DNA from: UJ101 sp965262705
GTDB lineage: Bacteria; Bacteroidota; Bacteroidia; Flavobacteriales; UJ101
DNA: 64,000 nucleotides
Reading direction: 5' to 3'
Assembly: GCA_965262705.1 (NCBI GenBank)
Contig: OZ253556.1
Coordinates: 2,046,001 to 2,110,000, forward strand
Of the stretch, positions 1 to 8,261 are shown in pieces; the stretch's first letter is position 1; the number at the start of each line of letters is the position of its first letter. The notes below the pieces were generated by a model. It searched no databases and was not told where the DNA came from. It was given only the letters and a program-made list of their open reading frames with translations. Position numbers and translations under genes: made by a program.

Positions 1-1284
1 AATGATGTTTTTTTTCATAGAGATAAATCTTTTGGAGTAAGAGAGACCCGAAAAGTAAAAGCGAATGATTTTGTTTATAGTTTTCATCGCCTATTAGACA
101 AAGAAGCAGCTTCACCAGGAGGATGGGTTCTATCGAATGTTCAATCTTTTCGGGCACTCAACGATTCTGTTTTACAAATAAAACTTAAAGCCGCTTTTCC
201 TCCTTTTCTTGGACTTTTAACCACTGAGTACTGTTCGGTAGTCCCCAAAGAAGCGGTTACGTTTTACGGCGATGATTTTCGCAGGCATCCAGTGGGTACC
301 GGTCCTTTTCAATTTAAAATATGGAAAGAGAATGTAAAACTCGTTTTACGAAAAAATCTGCTGTATTATGAAAAAGATTCTCATGGAAATCCGTTGCCCT
401 ATCTTGAAGCGGTTGTTGTCTCTTTCCTACCCGATAAATACAGTGAATTTTTGCAACTCATACAAGGAAATTTAGATTTTGTTTCAGGATTAGACACCAG
501 TTATAAAGATGAATTGCTTACGAGAAAAGGGCAGTTAAACCCGAAATATGAAAAAAAATTAACCCTGATAAAGCAAAACTATCTCAATACAGAATATTTA
601 TGCTTTTATTTAGATGCTAAAAATACCATAGACAAACGTTTGCGCAAGGCGATTAATTATGGATTTGATAGAAAGAAAGCGATTAAATATCTAAGAAACA
701 GCATCGGAGTGCCAGCAATCGGGGGGATGATTCCCAAAGGGCTACCTTCTTTTTATAAGAATGGTTACACCTATCAGCCTGAAAAAGCAAGTGCATTGAT
801 TAATGATTATAAAAAAGAAAAGGGTCAAATCCCCTTAATAAACCTAACAACTACTTCGGATTATTTAGATATTTGCGAATATGTACAAGCAGAACTTAGC
901 AAATTAGGCTTAGAAATAAAAATTGATGTAGTACCGGGATCAACCCTTAAAGAAGGCAAAGCCAACGGAAAATTTCAATTCTTCAGGGTGAGTTGGATTG
1001 CTGATTATCCTGATGGAGAAAGCTATTTATCAATATTTTATAGTAAAAATCACGCACCGGAAGGTCCTAACTATTCCCATTTTAAAAGCCTAACATTTGA
1101 TCAATGGTATAGCCGAGCAATTAAAGAGACAGACCGTAGAAAACGCCGGACTTTATATCAAAAAATGGATAGTTTAATGCTTCAGGAAGCACCGGTTGTA
1201 CCTTTATATTACGATGAAGTCACCCTTTTTGTAAGCAATAAGTTAAAAACTTTAAAAGCAATCCTATTAATTTACTCAATTTAA
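1..1284 (+). CDS. Peptide ABC transporter substrate-binding protein, 3' part (SBP family 5)
   Basis: The frame is open from base 1, so the N-terminus lies outside the window; the GTG at 292 is only an internal codon of the family motif HPVGTGPF. The product belongs to the OppA/DppA-type solute-binding proteins, which capture peptides outside the membrane for an ABC importer. Other family features visible are a VPxxAV-like segment before the motif, the RKAINYGFDR segment and a C-terminal APVVPLYYDE stretch. The last eight residues (AILLIYSI) do not look like the family. The adjacent frame continues with NPINLLNLKKVKKIR and stops at 1305-1307, a typical family ending, so one base appears to be missing from the A-run at 1245-1249. 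A fused DppD/DppF-type ATPase lies at 21.3 kb but is not linked to this gene. Family is sure; intactness is not. Confidence 0.85.
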   Translation, partial: NDVFFHRDKSFGVRETRKVKANDFVYSFHRLLDKEAASPGGWVLSNVQSFRALNDSVLQIKLKAAFPPFLGLLTTEYCSVVPKEAVTFYGDDFRRHPVGTGPFQFKIWKENVKLVLRKNLLYYEKDSHGNPLPYLEAVVVSFLPDKYSEFLQLIQGNLDFVSGLDTSYKDELLTRKGQLNPKYEKKLTLIKQNYLNTEYLCFYLDAKNTIDKRLRKAINYGFDRKKAIKYLRNSIGVPAIGGMIPKGLPSFYKNGYTYQPEKASALINDYKKEKGQIPLINLTTTSDYLDICEYVQAELSKLGLEIKIDVVPGSTLKEGKANGKFQFFRVSWIADYPDGESYLSIFYSKNHAPEGPNYSHFKSLTFDQWYSRAIKETDRRKRRTLYQKMDSLMLQEAPVVPLYYDEVTLFVSNKLKTLKAILLIYSI

Positions 1285-1349
1285 AGAAAGTCAAGAAGAT
1301 TCGTTAATGATATCTTTACAAAAAGTAAGTTTAAAAAGCTTTTGTCTCT

Positions 1350-1736
1350 CTAAATTTTAGTCCGCATCAAATTAATGATTAAAAGCCCCCAGCCTATAAT
1401 CATTAAAAAGCCTCCTATAGGGGTAACAGGACCTAAAAAAGTTTTTGAATAATTAAACTTATCTGCCAAAACAAGTCCGTAAATGCTAAATGAAAATAAA
1501 AAAATGCCTATAATAAACGCATATCCCATTGATTTTTGCAGCGCATTGGAAAAAGGGAAAAACATCCCTATAAAAAGTAATACTAGCGCATGATATATCT
1601 GGTATTTTACTCCAGTCTCAAAAATTTGTATTTTGTCTGAAGATAGTATTCGCTTCAGCAGATGACTCCCAAAAGCGCCTAGAATGACAGATAAAAAACC
1701 GTAGAAAGCGCCCGTAAATAAGATTATTTTTTTCAT
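1350..1736 (-). CDS. DUF423 family small membrane protein
   Basis: A protein of 128 residues with four hydrophobic segments. The N-terminal pattern (GAFYGFLSVILGAFGSHLLK), the YQIYHALVLL segment and the glycine-rich end (TPIGGFLMIIGWGLL) are characteristic of the DUF423/YgdD/TMEM256 family of inner-membrane proteins, whose function is unknown. I start it at the ATG at 1736 because the family begins with a short Met-Lys-Lys head followed at once by the first membrane helix; the longer frame to 1769 adds eleven non-conserved residues. It is a single gene that diverges from bioB. Confidence 0.85.
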   Translation of the reverse strand: MKKIILFTGAFYGFLSVILGAFGSHLLKRILSSDKIQIFETGVKYQIYHALVLLFIGMFFPFSNALQKSMGYAFIIGIFLFSFSIYGLVLADKFNYSKTFLGPVTPIGGFLMIIGWGLLIINLMRTKI

Positions 1737-1797
1737 TTTAAATATATGTAAAATTAAAAACCTCCTCAAAATTATAAATTATCCTCTAAATAATGGC

Positions 1798-1805
1798 TAT
1801 TTTTG
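1798..1805 (+). promoter_or_regulatory. Probable bioB promoter -7 box (TATTTTTG)
   Basis: Matches the Bacteroidota -7 consensus TAnnTTTG and ends 26 bases before the bioB start. No good TTG -33 box is seen at the usual distance. Confidence 0.5.
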
Positions 1806-1831
1806 TACAGTGAAGTTGGAAAAATATTTTT

Positions 1832-2914
1832 ATGAACCCTTATATTACGCCAAGAAATAACTGGACAAAAAAGGAAATTATTGATTTATATCACAATCCT
1901 TTTATGGAGTTGCTGTATGAAGCCGCTCAAGTACATCGCGCACATCACAACCCGAATACCGTTCAGGTGAGTACCCTGCTTTCTATCAAAACGGGGGGCT
2001 GTCCTGAAGACTGCGGTTACTGCCCACAAGCTGCCCGCTACCATACCGCCGTTGAAAAAGAAGAATTTATGAATATTTCTAAGGTGAAAGCGCAGGCGTT
2101 ACGAGCTAAATCAAAAGGGTCTTCTCGAATATGTATGGGTGCTGCCTGGCGAAATGTTAAAGACGGACCCGAATTTGAACAAGTATTAGAAATGGTCCGC
2201 ACGATTAACAAACTGGATATGGAAGTTTGCTGTACACTCGGCATGCTCACCGAAAATCAGGCGAATCGCTTGTCTGAAGCGGGGTTGTATGCGTATAATC
2301 ATAATATTGATACCTCAGAAGAATATTATAAAGAGGTTATTTCTACACGTGGGTATGACGACAGGATACAAACGATAAAAAACGTTAGAAAAACCAATGT
2401 AACAGTTTGTTCGGGAGGGATTATTGGAATGGGGGAAAGCGTAGAAGACCGAGCCGGGATGCTTGAGGCTTTAACGAGGTTTAATCCACATCCGGAATCT
2501 GTGCCGATTAATGCTTTGATACCCGTAAGAGGAACGCCTATGGAGGGCTATGAGCCAGTCGATATTTTTGAAATGGTACGAATGGTTGCTTGTGCTCGTC
2601 TTGTTTTACCTGAATCACAGGTTCGTCTATCCGCAGGACGCGTACAAATGAGCCGAGAGGGTCAGGCGTTATGCTTTTTTGCCGGGGCAAATTCCATCTT
2701 CGCCGGAGATAAGTTATTGACCACGCCCAATCCGGATATTGCAAAAGATATGGAACTTTTTAAGACATTAGGATTAAATGCACAAAAACCTTTTTCTAAA
2801 CATAAACAAAGGGAATCGGTTGAAGCAAAAGATAGCAAATATAACGCACTGGGAGAAAAACCTAAATGGAGCCGACCGAAACATAAAATCGCAAGGAATG
2901 AAGCTAAAAGATAG
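1832..2914 (+). CDS. bioB: Biotin synthase BioB
   Basis: Radical-SAM enzyme that inserts sulfur into dethiobiotin, the last step of biotin synthesis in the cytoplasm. The radical-SAM cluster motif CxxxCxxC is present at Cys57, Cys61 and Cys64 (GGCPEDCGYC). Further family landmarks are YNHNIDTSEEYY, CSGGIIGMGE, the NALIPVRGTP segment and RLSAGR followed by the C-terminal FFAGANSIF region. The length of 360 residues is normal, with a lysine/arginine-rich tail beyond the conserved domain. It is a single gene; bioA, bioD and bioF are not in the window. A TAnnTTTG box lies just upstream, and there is no Shine-Dalgarno sequence before the ATG. Confidence 0.97.
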   Translation: MNPYITPRNNWTKKEIIDLYHNPFMELLYEAAQVHRAHHNPNTVQVSTLLSIKTGGCPEDCGYCPQAARYHTAVEKEEFMNISKVKAQALRAKSKGSSRICMGAAWRNVKDGPEFEQVLEMVRTINKLDMEVCCTLGMLTENQANRLSEAGLYAYNHNIDTSEEYYKEVISTRGYDDRIQTIKNVRKTNVTVCSGGIIGMGESVEDRAGMLEALTRFNPHPESVPINALIPVRGTPMEGYEPVDIFEMVRMVACARLVLPESQVRLSAGRVQMSREGQALCFFAGANSIFAGDKLLTTPNPDIAKDMELFKTLGLNAQKPFSKHKQRESVEAKDSKYNALGEKPKWSRPKHKIARNEAKR

Positions 2915-3018
2915 TGTATAGAAGGGTTTGAACTGATTTTTGTAACGTCTTCTATGATTTTTAATTGAAATCTGGTTTTAAAAAAAACAATATAATTTAG
3001 CATAGCAAAAATATAAGT

Positions 3019-3632
3019 ATGAGAAAAATCTTTAAAGTATTCCTGCTGATATTATTATTTATCGGTTCGTTTTGGGCTATTCGTTATTTAATAGCGACTA
3101 ACAAAAAAGAAAATATCATTTATACCACTACTACCGCATTAAAACGGATATTAGTAAAAAGGTAGTGGTTACAGGTTTAATAAAGGTGAAATAATACATT
3201 GAAATCAAGCCTAATGTTTCAGGGATTATAAAGGAAATGAAGGTACAGGTCCCGGTAAGTCTTTCGAAGGAGTTTTATATTTTATATCCCCTAGGAGTAG
3301 ACGAGGAAGGGGCGGTAAAATTTGAGATAAAAGCCAATGTAAAATTGAAAAAAGAGGTTTTTCTTCGTTCCGGATACAGCGCCAATGCTGAGATTAATTT
3401 GGAAACGATTAAAAATGTTTTGGCTATAAAAGAAGGGCTGCTTTGATTTGAAAAAAATGATACTCCTTATGTAGAAATAGCAACTAAAAATGAAGAAAAA
3501 CTTTTTGAAAAACGTTATGTAGAATTGGGGTTAAGCGATGGAATAAATATTGAAATAAAAAAAGGTATTTCCCAAAAAGATAAAATAAAGGTTTTAAATA
3601 CATATCTTAAAACCACTGCTAAGAGCAATTAA
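3019..3632 (+). pseudogene. Degenerate HlyD/MacA-type efflux periplasmic adaptor
   Basis: Pieces of one adaptor protein can be read in different frames. The first part has an N-terminal membrane anchor (MRKIFKVFLLILLF) and breaks near 3150, where the reading shifts and hits a stop. Next comes VVVTGLIKVK, a TAA stop at 3192-3194, then IEIKPNVSGIIKEM, a hallmark of MacA-like adaptors. About 200 residues (lipoyl and hairpin domains) are missing; the frame resumes with GAVKFEIKA and GYSANAEI, is cut by a TGA at 3444-3446, and ends with VELGLSDGINIEIKKG. Intact versions are periplasmic adaptors of ABC or RND exporters, commonly encoded beside a MacB-like permease; no such partner is here. Two nonsense codons, one frameshift and a large deletion make this a dead gene. 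Confidence 0.9.
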
Positions 3633-3665
3633 ATTTTTGACTTTTGAATGATGATTTGGGTAGTT

Positions 3666-3707
3666 GAGTACTTCGACAAGTGGTTACTGAGCCTAGTCGA
3701 AGTACTC
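3666..3707. repeat. Stem-loop shared with the dispersed repeats
   Basis: Twelve-base inverted repeat GAGTACTTCGAC / GTCGAAGTACTC with an 18-base loop. The same CTTCGAC...GTCGAAG module occurs inside dispersed-repeat copies near 30590 and 48100, so it is probably a detached piece of that family. It lies between the dead adaptor gene and the convergent lipoprotein gene and could end transcription from either side. Confidence 0.5.
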
Positions 3708-3838
3708 AGTAATCACATTTGTCTAAAATATGATTTAAAATTTTTGATTTTTGAATAATGATTTAGGAATATTAGCAGTTTACGCTGACTTGCAGTTCAG
3801 TTGAAAAAGCCTCATGGATAGATAACTCTATGGGCTAT

Positions 3839-4414
3839 TTACTTCACAAAATCTACTACTTTCATTTTTAGAAGCAGTGTCAAATTATCTTCCAAATGCC
3901 AATTGCTTATAATCTTCCCATCTTTAATCGTGTAAAGATCTATTGCTTTGAAATCTATCGGTTGGTTTGCCCCTTGCTTGCCATTAAATACTCCCTTGAA
4001 GTTTCCTGTAAATTGGTATTGAACAACGGCTTTATCATCAGAGATAACCATTCTTTTTATTTTTGCTTTCAGATTAGGCACTGCTTTTCTAAACGTTTTT
4101 GAGGCTAACTTAGGTCCTTCAATGCCTTGCGGACGACCTTCTGGTAGGTTTAAATCCATAAAATGTTCACTTAAGGCTTTATTTAAGAAATATTCATCTC
4201 CGCTATTCCAAAAAGCGGCATAGTTTTGTGAGGCAATAATAACTTGCTGGAGTTCTAAAAAATCTTTTGTATGACTTATGGTATATTCCTCAGGTACGGG
4301 CAGTGCATGATTAAAAGTTATCTCGCTTTCAGCCTGATTCACTTTAGAACAAGCGGACATCAGCATTACCATTGAGAAAAAAATCATTCTATATAATGTT
4401 CGTGTCGGTTTCAT
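3839..4414 (-). CDS. SnoaL-like (ester cyclase family) lipoprotein
   Basis: A protein of 191 residues starting with a lipoprotein signal peptide that ends in the lipobox LMSAC, so it should be lipid-anchored outside the inner membrane. The rest looks like a single SnoaL/NTF2-like cone fold: an N-terminal helix around the YAAFWNSGD segment, a PNLKAKIKRMVISDDKAVVQ strand pair, and the end IDLYTIKDGKIISNWHLEDN, which is the family signature. Members range from polyketide cyclases to proteins with no known reaction; I see no residue that settles the substrate. It lies just downstream of gapA on the same strand (44 bases), so it may be read through from gapA. Confidence 0.7.
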   Translation of the reverse strand: MKPTRTLYRMIFFSMVMLMSACSKVNQAESEITFNHALPVPEEYTISHTKDFLELQQVIIASQNYAAFWNSGDEYFLNKALSEHFMDLNLPEGRPQGIEGPKLASKTFRKAVPNLKAKIKRMVISDDKAVVQYQFTGNFKGVFNGKQGANQPIDFKAIDLYTIKDGKIISNWHLEDNLTLLLKMKVVDFVK

Positions 4415-4458
4415 AAATAATACTTTTTTTTAATAATTATTGGATTTCATAGGCTATC

Positions 4459-5475
4459 TTAAATAAGATGCGCCACGTGCTGAGTAAGACGAATAAGTTG
4501 TGCCACATAAGACATTTCATTATCATACCATGAAATTACTTTAACCATTTGTCTTCCTTCTTCTGTCATCACCTTAGTAGATAGTCCGTCGAATAATGAT
4601 CCATAAGCAATTCCTATTACGTCAGAAGAAACAATAGGGTCCTCCGTATAGCCTAATGTACCTTTTAACTCGTCTTGTGAGGCGGTTTTTATTGCACCAT
4701 TTATTTCCTCTGCCGTTACATTCTTATTTAATTCTACTACTAAATCAACCAATGAACCGGTAGGCACAGGAACTCGCACAGCACCTCCATCCAATTTTCC
4801 TTTTAGTTCAGGTAAAACCAATCCTACGGCAACGGCAGCTCCAGTGGAAGTTGGTACTATATTTTGTGCCGCAGCACGCCCTCTTCTCAAATCTGTATGG
4901 GGTCCGTCTAAGGTATTTTGATCGTTTGTATATCCGTGAATAGTGGTCATTAATCCTTTTTTTATTCCAAAAGAATCATGTAATACCTTAGCAACAGGGG
5001 CTAAACAATTTGTAGTACATGAAGCACCCGAAAGTATTTTTTCTGACCCATCTAATATATTATGGTTTACGTTATAAACAATGGTTTTTACATCGCCTTT
5101 TGCAGGAGCAGAAATAATTACTTTACGAGCACCCGCTTTAATATGTTTTTCAGCCGATTCTCTTGTTCTAAAGAATCCCGTACATTCCAACACAACATCC
5201 ACTGAAAGTGCTTTCCAAGGAAGATTTTCGGGGTCTCGCTCTGAGTAAATAGTAATCGGATTTCCATCTACTACTAATTGATTTTCTTTTGTCTCAAGAG
5301 AATCTGTTTTAAATCGTCCTTGTGTGGTATCATATTTTAGTAAATTTCCTAAGGTTTTAGCATCTGTTAAATCATTAATCGCTACAACCTCAAATTCAGG
5401 CTTATCTTCTATTAATCGAAACGCTAAACGCCCAATTCTTCCAAAACCATTAATGGCAATTTTTACTTTACTCAT
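4459..5475 (-). CDS. gapA: Glyceraldehyde-3-phosphate dehydrogenase, type I
   Basis: Cytoplasmic glycolytic enzyme that converts glyceraldehyde 3-phosphate to 1,3-bisphosphoglycerate with reduction of NAD. The Rossmann fold starts with INGFGRIGR (residues 8-16). The catalytic cysteine lies in ASCTTNCLAP (Cys153) and the catalytic histidine at His180 in TIHGYTNDQ. The acidic residue in the AINDLTD loop fits NAD rather than NADP use. Length of 338 residues is normal. It is followed on the same strand by the SnoaL-like lipoprotein and preceded at some distance by pfkA, which places two glycolysis genes side by side. Confidence 0.97.
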   Translation of the reverse strand: MSKVKIAINGFGRIGRLAFRLIEDKPEFEVVAINDLTDAKTLGNLLKYDTTQGRFKTDSLETKENQLVVDGNPITIYSERDPENLPWKALSVDVVLECTGFFRTRESAEKHIKAGARKVIISAPAKGDVKTIVYNVNHNILDGSEKILSGASCTTNCLAPVAKVLHDSFGIKKGLMTTIHGYTNDQNTLDGPHTDLRRGRAAAQNIVPTSTGAAVAVGLVLPELKGKLDGGAVRVPVPTGSLVDLVVELNKNVTAEEINGAIKTASQDELKGTLGYTEDPIVSSDVIGIAYGSLFDGLSTKVMTEEGRQMVKVISWYDNEMSYVAQLIRLTQHVAHLI

Positions 5476-5656
5476 TTTACTTTATAATTTTTATACTTTT
5501 GTTATTTTTATTTATCTTATTATATTATAAAAATTTAACTGATTATACTGCTTGTAAAACAAGGTTAAAATTAATCATTACTTTAATTCTATCCAAACCC
5601 GGATTAAAAATTTCAATACCTAGACGCTCTAATTCATTTTTTTAATCGAATAAAAA

Positions 5657-6643
5657 TTATGCTGCCAGCATTTCTGCAATTTTTATTAAATTTTTATTGA
5701 TCGTATTGTGTTTTATGATTGCCTCTTCAAAAGGAGTGTAAACCACTTTATTACTTTGGATACCCGCCATCATATTTGTTTTTCCCTCTATAAGTGCTTC
5801 AACTGAAGCTACCCCGAGCCGGGAGGCGAGAACCCGATCTGCGCAAGAGGGGTCGCCCCCACGCTGAATATGCCCTAGAACGGTTACTCGAATGTCATAT
5901 GCAGGATGTTTCATTTTAATCACTTTTGCCAAATCATAAACGCCTCCTAATTCTTCTCCTTCAGCCACTACAATAATATTTGATTTTTTCCCTGCTTTTT
6001 CTGTTCTTTCTACCGAAGCAAACAAGTCTTCAATACTGTCTTTCTGTTCAGGGATTAAAATATCTGAGGCCCCGGAGGCAATTCCCGTATTCAAGGCAAT
6101 AAAACCAGCATCTCGTCCCATCACTTCAATGAAAAACATACGGTTATGTGATTGAGCCGTATCCCGTATCTTGTCAATCGCTGAAACTACGGTATTAAGC
6201 GCCGTATCATAACCAATGGTAAAATCTGTTCCAAAAATATCATTATCAATCGTTCCGGGAACACCTATTACCGGAATGCCAAATTCTTCGTAAAAAATCT
6301 TTGCCCCTGTAAAAGAACCATCACCGCCAATGATAACTAAGGCATCTAATTTATTCTTTACAACATTATCATAAGCTTTTTCTCGCCCCTGCTTTGTTCT
6401 AAATTCTTTTGAACGGGCAGTTTTTAGAATTGTACCTCCACGATTGATAATATTACTAACATCACGAGCACCTAAATCAATAATATCGTTGTTAATCAAT
6501 CCTCTATAGCCTAGCCTAATCCCTTTACATTCTATTTTATAATACGCGCATGCCCTTGCTACGGAACGTATTCCTGCGTTCATACCGGGCGCATCGCCTC
6601 CCGAGGTCATCACCCCAATTTTTTTAACTTTTTTATTTATCAT
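5657..6643 (-). CDS. pfkA: ATP-dependent 6-phosphofructokinase
   Basis: Phosphorylates fructose 6-phosphate at the committed step of glycolysis. The ATP site is visible as MTSGGDAPGMN near the N-terminus and IIGGDGSFTGA (GGDGS at 106-110); glycine after the aspartate marks the ATP-using rather than the pyrophosphate-using form. The catalytic aspartate is in GTIDNDIFGTD (TIDND 131-135). The substrate region has EVMGRDAGFIAL and the later LGHIQRGGDPS. At 328 residues it has the normal bacterial size. A TACATTTG box lies 58 bases upstream. Confidence 0.97.
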   Translation of the reverse strand: MINKKVKKIGVMTSGGDAPGMNAGIRSVARACAYYKIECKGIRLGYRGLINNDIIDLGARDVSNIINRGGTILKTARSKEFRTKQGREKAYDNVVKNKLDALVIIGGDGSFTGAKIFYEEFGIPVIGVPGTIDNDIFGTDFTIGYDTALNTVVSAIDKIRDTAQSHNRMFFIEVMGRDAGFIALNTGIASGASDILIPEQKDSIEDLFASVERTEKAGKKSNIIVVAEGEELGGVYDLAKVIKMKHPAYDIRVTVLGHIQRGGDPSCADRVLASRLGVASVEALIEGKTNMMAGIQSNKVVYTPFEEAIIKHNTINKNLIKIAEMLAA

Positions 6644-6700
6644 AAAACTTCAGGGAATTTTATCAGAATAAATTGATAGTTTCATTTTTTTAATGATAAG

Positions 6701-6708
6701 CAAATGTA
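6701..6708 (-). promoter_or_regulatory. Probable pfkA promoter -7 box (TACATTTG)
   Basis: Matches TAnnTTTG on the minus strand, about 58 bases before the pfkA start. Confidence 0.5.
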
Positions 6709-6732
6709 GGAAATTTTTAGTGAAAGCGATCA

Positions 6733-7608
6733 TTATTTAATACGATAGGTTTTTTTTTGTATTTTTTTCAATTCATTCATAAAATAAGCATCCAACCATC
6801 GTGCGGGCAGACCATACATAAAAAGTTTAAAAGCCCATTTCATGGGAGTAACTAAATAGCGTGCTTTAGGCTTTTTCTTTTTAAAAGCGAGATAAACCTT
6901 ATCGGCAACTCTCGAAGCAGGAAGAGCCGTTTTTTTGATTTGTTCAATAGCATTTGTTTCAATTTTTTGCAGTAATTCTTCGTAAAGTGTTCCTTCATAT
7001 TTTTTTAAATCGAATAGCTTCACTTTATCCCAAATTTTTGTTTTAATGGGGCCGGGTTGAATAATAATTACATCAATTCCATATAATTTTAATTCTCGGC
7101 GATAGGCATCAAAAATAGCTTCTAAAGCGTGTTTTGAAGAGGAATAAGGGCCAAGGAAAGGGCGAGTCCAAACCCCGGCGGCTGAACTGATGACAATGAT
7201 TTTTCCAGAAGGGCTTTTTACATCTCTTGTGCCTAGTAAAGGTAAAAATTGTTGAGTTACTTCAACTGTAGAAAAAACATTAATTTCAAATTGCGTTCTT
7301 AAATCTGCTATCGAGAAATGTTCCATAGGACCGTAAAAGGAAACACCGGCATTGTTAACTAAACAAGCCAGACCCCATTTGCCAGTTATCTCTTCTAGTA
7401 TTTTTACTGCTTTTGAGACTGCTTTGCTGTCGGTAATATCAAATAGTAATGGATGAAAATAAGGTGAGTTAAATTGTTTTTTAAGCCGTGCTATATCTTC
7501 CGGATTTCGTACACTACCAAAAACATAACAATTTTCTGACAAGAATTTTTGTGCAATACTATTTCCTATTCCGCTAGAAACACCGGTAATTAAAATGTAT
7601 TTCATCAT
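6733..7608 (-). CDS. SDR family NAD(P)-dependent oxidoreductase
   Basis: Classical short-chain dehydrogenase of 291 residues. The cofactor motif TGxxxGxG is TGVSSGIG (residues 8-15), the NNAG motif is present (LVNNAGVSFYG), and the catalytic Ser and YxxxK are in VISSAAGVW and GPYSSSKHALE. The C-terminal extension rich in Lys, Arg and Tyr resembles membrane-associated SDRs that act on lipids or retinol-like substrates, but the substrate cannot be read from the sequence. It may share a transcript with the Nudix gene upstream (74 bases apart, same strand). Confidence 0.85.
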   Translation of the reverse strand: MMKYILITGVSSGIGNSIAQKFLSENCYVFGSVRNPEDIARLKKQFNSPYFHPLLFDITDSKAVSKAVKILEEITGKWGLACLVNNAGVSFYGPMEHFSIADLRTQFEINVFSTVEVTQQFLPLLGTRDVKSPSGKIIVISSAAGVWTRPFLGPYSSSKHALEAIFDAYRRELKLYGIDVIIIQPGPIKTKIWDKVKLFDLKKYEGTLYEELLQKIETNAIEQIKKTALPASRVADKVYLAFKKKKPKARYLVTPMKWAFKLFMYGLPARWLDAYFMNELKKIQKKTYRIK

Positions 7609-7682
7609 CTTATTTAGGATAAGGTTAAAAATTTTCCATCTGTGCTACTTTTTAAAAATTGTAACTTTTGGTAGAGCCGCGA

Positions 7683-8222
7683 TTATTTTCCAGTATCCAC
7701 ATTAATTAACCGCCTTTCCAAATAACGGGCAACCGCCTTTCGCAAAGAATCAAATCCTATATTTTCTAAATGAATTTGTTCCGGAGAAAGCCATTTTACT
7801 TCTTGAATTTCTTTCGTCTCTAAAGATAATAGTGTGCCTTGAATTTTTGCCAGATAGCAAATGTCACAAGTTCGATAAGTAATTCCTCTAAATGAGTAGG
7901 TATTATTTTCTGTGGTAAAAAAAGTTAGGTCTTTTTGAGTCAATTCTAAATTTAGTTCTTCTCTTAGTTCTCTTACTACCGCTTCTTCAGCATTTTCGTT
8001 TGGGTCAACAAATCCCCCGGGCAGATCAAGTTTTCCCCTCATCGGTTCATTATTTCTAACGGTGAAAAGAATTTTTTCTCCTTTTTTGATAATTACGGCT
8101 ACGGCGGTTGCTACATTATGATAGTAAATAAAACCACAATCATTACAAGTGAATAGATGATCATTCTCAAAAGTGGTATTTTGTGATTGACAATTAGGGC
8201 AATATTTAAAAACATTTTTCAT
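7683..8222 (-). CDS. Nudix hydrolase with N-terminal zinc ribbon
   Basis: A protein of 179 residues. The N-terminus has two CxxC pairs (CPNC and CNDC) forming a zinc ribbon like that of NudC-type and related Nudix proteins. The Nudix box Gx5Ex7REUxEExGU is recognisable from GGFVDPNENAEE onward, with the REL-REE core and a following leucine-rich stretch. Such enzymes hydrolyse nucleoside diphosphate derivatives (for example NADH, capped nucleotides or ADP-sugars); the true substrate is unknown. It is 39 bases downstream of glmS and probably in its transcript. Confidence 0.85.
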   Translation of the reverse strand: MKNVFKYCPNCQSQNTTFENDHLFTCNDCGFIYYHNVATAVAVIIKKGEKILFTVRNNEPMRGKLDLPGGFVDPNENAEEAVVRELREELNLELTQKDLTFFTTENNTYSFRGITYRTCDICYLAKIQGTLLSLETKEIQEVKWLSPEQIHLENIGFDSLRKAVARYLERRLINVDTGK

Positions 8223-8261
8223 TTTGTAAGAGAGATAAGATAAAATTTTTATTGATAAATT

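Noticed and set aside
2662..3003. Open frame antisense to bioB
   Set aside because: It overlaps a clear biotin synthase gene and has no recognisable domain.
3237..3446. A separate 69-residue gene
   Set aside because: It is a middle piece of the decayed efflux adaptor, continuing on both sides in matching homology.
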